11,149 nt of DNA from Larix sibirica (taxonomy: Eukaryota > Streptophyta > Pinopsida > Pinales > Pinaceae): assembly GCA_004151065.3 (NCBI GenBank), contig NWUY0300019758.1, positions 17,288 to 28,436 on the forward strand, written 5' to 3'. The first letter of the stretch is position 1, and each line of letters starts with the position of its first letter. Under the pieces are notes generated by a model that did not search any database, was not told the origin of the DNA, and worked only from the letters and a program-made list of their open reading frames with translations. Positions 8,293-11,149 of the stretch are shown in pieces. A program made the position numbers and the translations under genes.

Positions 8293-9584
8293 CTATCTAT
8301 TCCAAGGGGCCCAAGATTTATCAAGAAACTCATGACCTCCAAAATTTATATGTTGCGAAATGTCATCCTCACGGTTCTTATCTTGAACAACAACATTAGA
8401 ATTCTTTGATACAACCATGCCTTTAAATAAATAAGAGGGATTCTCATGTGTATAATTCAACTCATACCTTGTATATTGTCGATTATCATGTTCATTGCTT
8501 GTATTCGCTTGAATATGCGCTTCCACATTTATTGACACTCCTACTCCTATGCAATCTAAGGGAGAATGATGAAATGAGGCCAGTCATACCGCAACCTGTA
8601 TGTTGTCTTCTATTTCTAATGCATCATGGAACAAAGTTTCTAGGTCAGTAAAATTTTTCTCCCTTAGATGAAGAAAAAATTCAGAGTTGAAACCAGGTGA
8701 TTATGTGAGCATGGTGGCTGCTTTTGAAGGTTTGGTTGTTTCTGAAATAAGGTGATACAACTTGTACAAACTTGATATGAATTTTGAAACAATCTCACCC
8801 ATACTTTTATTTAAGGCATTAAAGTTAGCCAGTGCATGCCTGTTGTTCTTCTTCACCTTGTATTTTTTTGTAAATTTCTCCATGAAGAACACCCAATAGG
8901 TTATGGAATTATCAGATAGGTTTCTAAACCATTTTTTGGTTTCTCCTTCCAAAGAATGTGTAAAGATTCTGGTGAAAACATCATTAGATTTGACTGAGAT
9001 ATTGTCGGTGCAATATTGGAAGGTCGTGAGGTGGTCTGCAACTGAGATACTATTTTCCCTATTGAATTTAAGGATCATCTTGAGATATCCATCAAGGATA
9101 TCACCTAGTTTATTCACGGGATTGGAGGAAAAATCAATGTTTTAAATCTATCCTCCAACTAGGGGTCGAGAGGATTAGGAGCCTCCATGGTATGGTTTTG
9201 AGCAGGTATATGAGTTTGGTCATTAGGAAAAATGCTAGGAGCAAGAATATAGAAGATAATGGATTATAGACTTGGCTTGGTAGGCGTATGAATGGGATGG
9301 GAAAATTTAGTGAATGTAGTAGACCGCAGGAGGGAGCACTTGTTATGTGGGGTGATATTATGAGTATGAGGGTTTGATAGTGATGGATATGAATGCTCAA
9401 ATTGGTGGTTGTTTGCAATACCATGTGGGTGGTCAAAAATTTCGATAAAAAATGGGGTTATTTAGAGACTGTATGAGTCTATGCACACAACTAGAGGAAT
9501 TGTTTCTTTCCTCTTTCTCTATACTGGAATGGGATATTCTAGGGGAGGAATGAGCTCTCCCTTAGCTTTGGACCTGGTTATTAT
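8293..9584 (-). pseudogene. gag: Decayed Ty3/gypsy-type Gag, second copy
   Basis: Same broken gene as 4709-6000, displaced by 3584 bases. All stops (at 9521-9519, 9464-9462, 9266-9264, 9161-9159, 8703-8701 and 8586-8584) and the frame change before the Gag domain are shared with the first copy. The domain block is 9117-8704. It differs from the first copy by P to L near its start, E to K and P to L in the middle, and R to P and T to A near its end. At that end this copy reads KPSKAA where the first reads KRSKAT. The KPSxAA form is closer to what I remember for intact relatives. Shared lesions mean the two copies are not independent insertions. Confidence 0.8.
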
Positions 9585-9703
9585 GGTTCCAGATTCTTAA
9601 CAAAGAAACATGTCTCCCCAATGGTGTCTATTTGGGATGTGAATTTTCCAGTTAGAGATTTCTTCTCATGCTTCCCCTTGTGCATAATGTTTTTTGATAT
9701 CGA

Positions 9704-9717
9704 GCTCTGAGAAACCA
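9704..9717 (-). promoter_or_regulatory. Candidate primer binding site, second copy
   Basis: Identical to the candidate at 6120-6133, including the 2-base insertion relative to TGGTATCAGAGC. It adds no independent support because the surrounding 1.3 kb is identical in the two copies. Confidence 0.4.
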
Positions 9718-10413
9718 ATTATGTTCCAATCAAAGCAATTATGACCTTGGAAATATATAATAAAACACTTCTTGATTATTAGATAAATAAATATTCCTTT
9801 CTTGCATCCCTTTCTTCTCTACCTTAGAAAGAGTATTGATCATGATTATTTAATAGTGACATATAATTCCCTAGAAATGATGCTAGTTCTCCATGTTGTC
9901 CCTCAGGTTGCACCTCAACTAGATTCAATATTCCAAAATAGGCTCTAATTGAGATACAAATGCCAAGGAGGGTTGTGCAGGTAGCACCATTCCTCCACCA
10001 CATTAGTTCAATGAGACATACCTCAGATTAAGGGAGGGAACCCTAAAATAGAAGGCGATGAACCCTAGTATGTCACCCTAGGTGCCTTGAAAATATGCAT
10101 TAAAAACTTGATTGGATTTATGGATAAAATATGAGGTGCATGAGGCATATATCAGTCTTGAAAATGATTGTAAGTATTAAAATTGGCTGGGAGGCACAAG
10201 TACCCCACAAGACAGTAAACTCGAAATAATAATAGCTACGGTTCCTTAACCATAACCCAATTCTCCGAAGGAAAAAACAAAAACATTAAATACATTCAAC
10301 GGTAAAGCATTAACAAATTTCCATTAATATGCATTCAAGAAACCATCGGAAATCATACATCCATAGTAAATTTTAGATACATATGATTCTAGGTACATAG
10401 ATAAAGACATTTC

Positions 10414-10986
10414 ATACTTTCTCAAATAGACAATGAACAACATAAAAGACAATTTTAATTCATACGCTAGTGGAAAATCACCTCAGTCCTAATTTCAAAG
10501 CACAAAATATTTATTTCATAAGTATAATAGTGAATACATTATGGGGGGTTGATTCATCTCTACCCTGGTCCCATTGTATTTTTTCTCAATATCAAAATTT
10601 CTATGATCCTGTATTGTGAAGAAAGAGGCAAGAAGAAAGAGAAAGGACTAATGTTGCAGATCCTAGCAACTCTTTTTAGCTTCTAGAATTATAAGACATG
10701 AATGAAACTCATATTCTGCCTCTTCTCCCTGATTTTAAGTATTCCCTTCGTTGTTGACTATGCACTTCGAACATTGCTACGAGGCATGCTTTTGTTTCTT
10801 CAATTGGTGTTTTTTGGATGAGGTCACATAATTGCTTCCAAGGACAAATCGATCTTGAGTGTTTAGTGTTCTTTGAACTTGATTATTTTTTCCTCTCTTT
10901 ATCTCTCCCTGAATAAATTTCTGAGGGGTCTGAGAGGATCATGCTATGTCCCTTTCTAGCAACATTTGTTGTTGTTCCCTTGTGTC
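10414..10986. other. Unique tail of contig piece 3, no gene recognised
   Basis: This is new sequence after the second copy of the large repeat and it ends at the third N. I see no ORF of note, tRNA or internal repeat. It has purine-rich and pyrimidine-rich runs, for example the GAAGAAAGAGGCAAGAAGAA region near 10618-10640 and a T-rich stretch near 10885-10910. By position it would lie further upstream of the Gag element and could be LTR or flanking DNA. Confidence 0.4.
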
Positions 10987-10987
10987 N
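10987..10987. other. Single-N contig join 3
   Basis: A lone N, after which the sequence restarts at a point corresponding to 7806. This is the same behaviour as at the first two joins. Confidence 0.88.
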
Positions 10988-11149
10988 TAATACTATAACT
11001 AAAAATATCACAAGCATAATGGATATGAGTGTAGGGAGGCGACAAATATGTATGGTTTACAAATATACAACACTTTCTTTGTTGTTTTTCCTTGTGGAGA
11101 GTTTATTCTATCCATGTTGTAATTGGATATTCATAACAAATTTGTTCTT
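10988..11149. repeat. Start of contig piece 4, third appearance of the 7806-7967 sequence
   Basis: These 162 bases equal 7806-7967. They carry the second-copy variants, not the first-copy ones: TATGTATGG and TTGTTTTTCC here, against TATGCATGG and TTGTGTTTCC near 4281 and 4317. The match runs to the end of the window, so its full length is unknown. Confidence 0.92.

Larger units (their letters stand above)
6831..10413. repeat. 3.58-kb direct repeat, second copy (start of contig piece 3)
   Basis: Repeats 3249-6829 with about 25 differences, including single-base insertions near 7098 and near 7570-7580. It then continues into new sequence at 10414. Because it restarts inside the first copy directly after an N, I read it as the same locus from an overlapping contig, possibly the other haplotype. 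A genuine tandem duplication is possible only if the N placement is coincidental. Confidence 0.93.

Noticed and set aside
3249-10413. A genuine 3.58-kb tandem segmental duplication or two nested retroelement insertions
   Set aside because: Both copies share all stops and the frameshift, and the copy boundaries coincide exactly with an N, so an assembly overlap is the simpler reading.
1-11149. CRISPR array, tRNA, rRNA or bacterial operon features
   Set aside because: No regularly spaced identical repeats, no cloverleaf-like candidate and no ribosomal sequence seen. The composition and content are those of plant intergenic DNA.

Overview
This window looks like intergenic DNA from a large, AT-rich plant nuclear genome, most likely a gymnosperm. 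It has no intact gene of normal size, no bacterial operon structure, a decayed Ty3/gypsy-type Gag on the minus strand, and a second decayed minus-strand gene. The gymnosperm guess rests on my memory of similar Gag proteins (a TRSKAKGEL-like N-terminus, then a retrotransposon Gag domain) and is unverified.

The main structural fact is that the window consists of four contig pieces joined by single N bases at 2611, 6830 and 10987. At each join, the sequence after the N restarts inside the piece before it. At the first two joins the repeated stretch runs exactly to the base before the N. Overlaps are 342 bp (2269-2610 = 2613-2954), about 3.58 kb (3249-6829 versus 6831-10413, about 99% identical) and at least 162 bp (7806-7967 = 10988-11149, cut by the window end). 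These are best read as unmerged contig overlaps, so the two 'copies' of everything between 3249 and 10413 are probably one locus seen twice, perhaps as two haplotypes. The non-redundant sequence is about 7.06 kb: 1-2610, then 2955-6829, then 10414-10986.

Layout: 119-2255 (minus) is a relic of a gene of perhaps 700 codons, broken by stops and frame changes. 2269-2954 is the 342-bp overlap shown twice, with a 72-codon plus-strand ORF of doubtful meaning. 2955-3248 has no gene. 3191-3696 holds a cluster of short degenerate motifs in both orientations. 3700-4380 is noncoding as far as I can see. 4383-6000 (minus) is the Gag relic, with a leader ORF and a candidate primer binding site at 6120-6133. 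6134-6829 may be part of a long terminal repeat but is unproven. 6831-10413 repeats 3249-6829. 10414-10986 is unassigned unique sequence.

Nothing here works as a gene system. The retroelement has a Gag relic but no recognisable protease, reverse transcriptase, RNase H or integrase. The points most worth following up are the false duplication, the patchy distribution of differences between its two copies, and the unnamed decayed gene in the first 2.3 kb.
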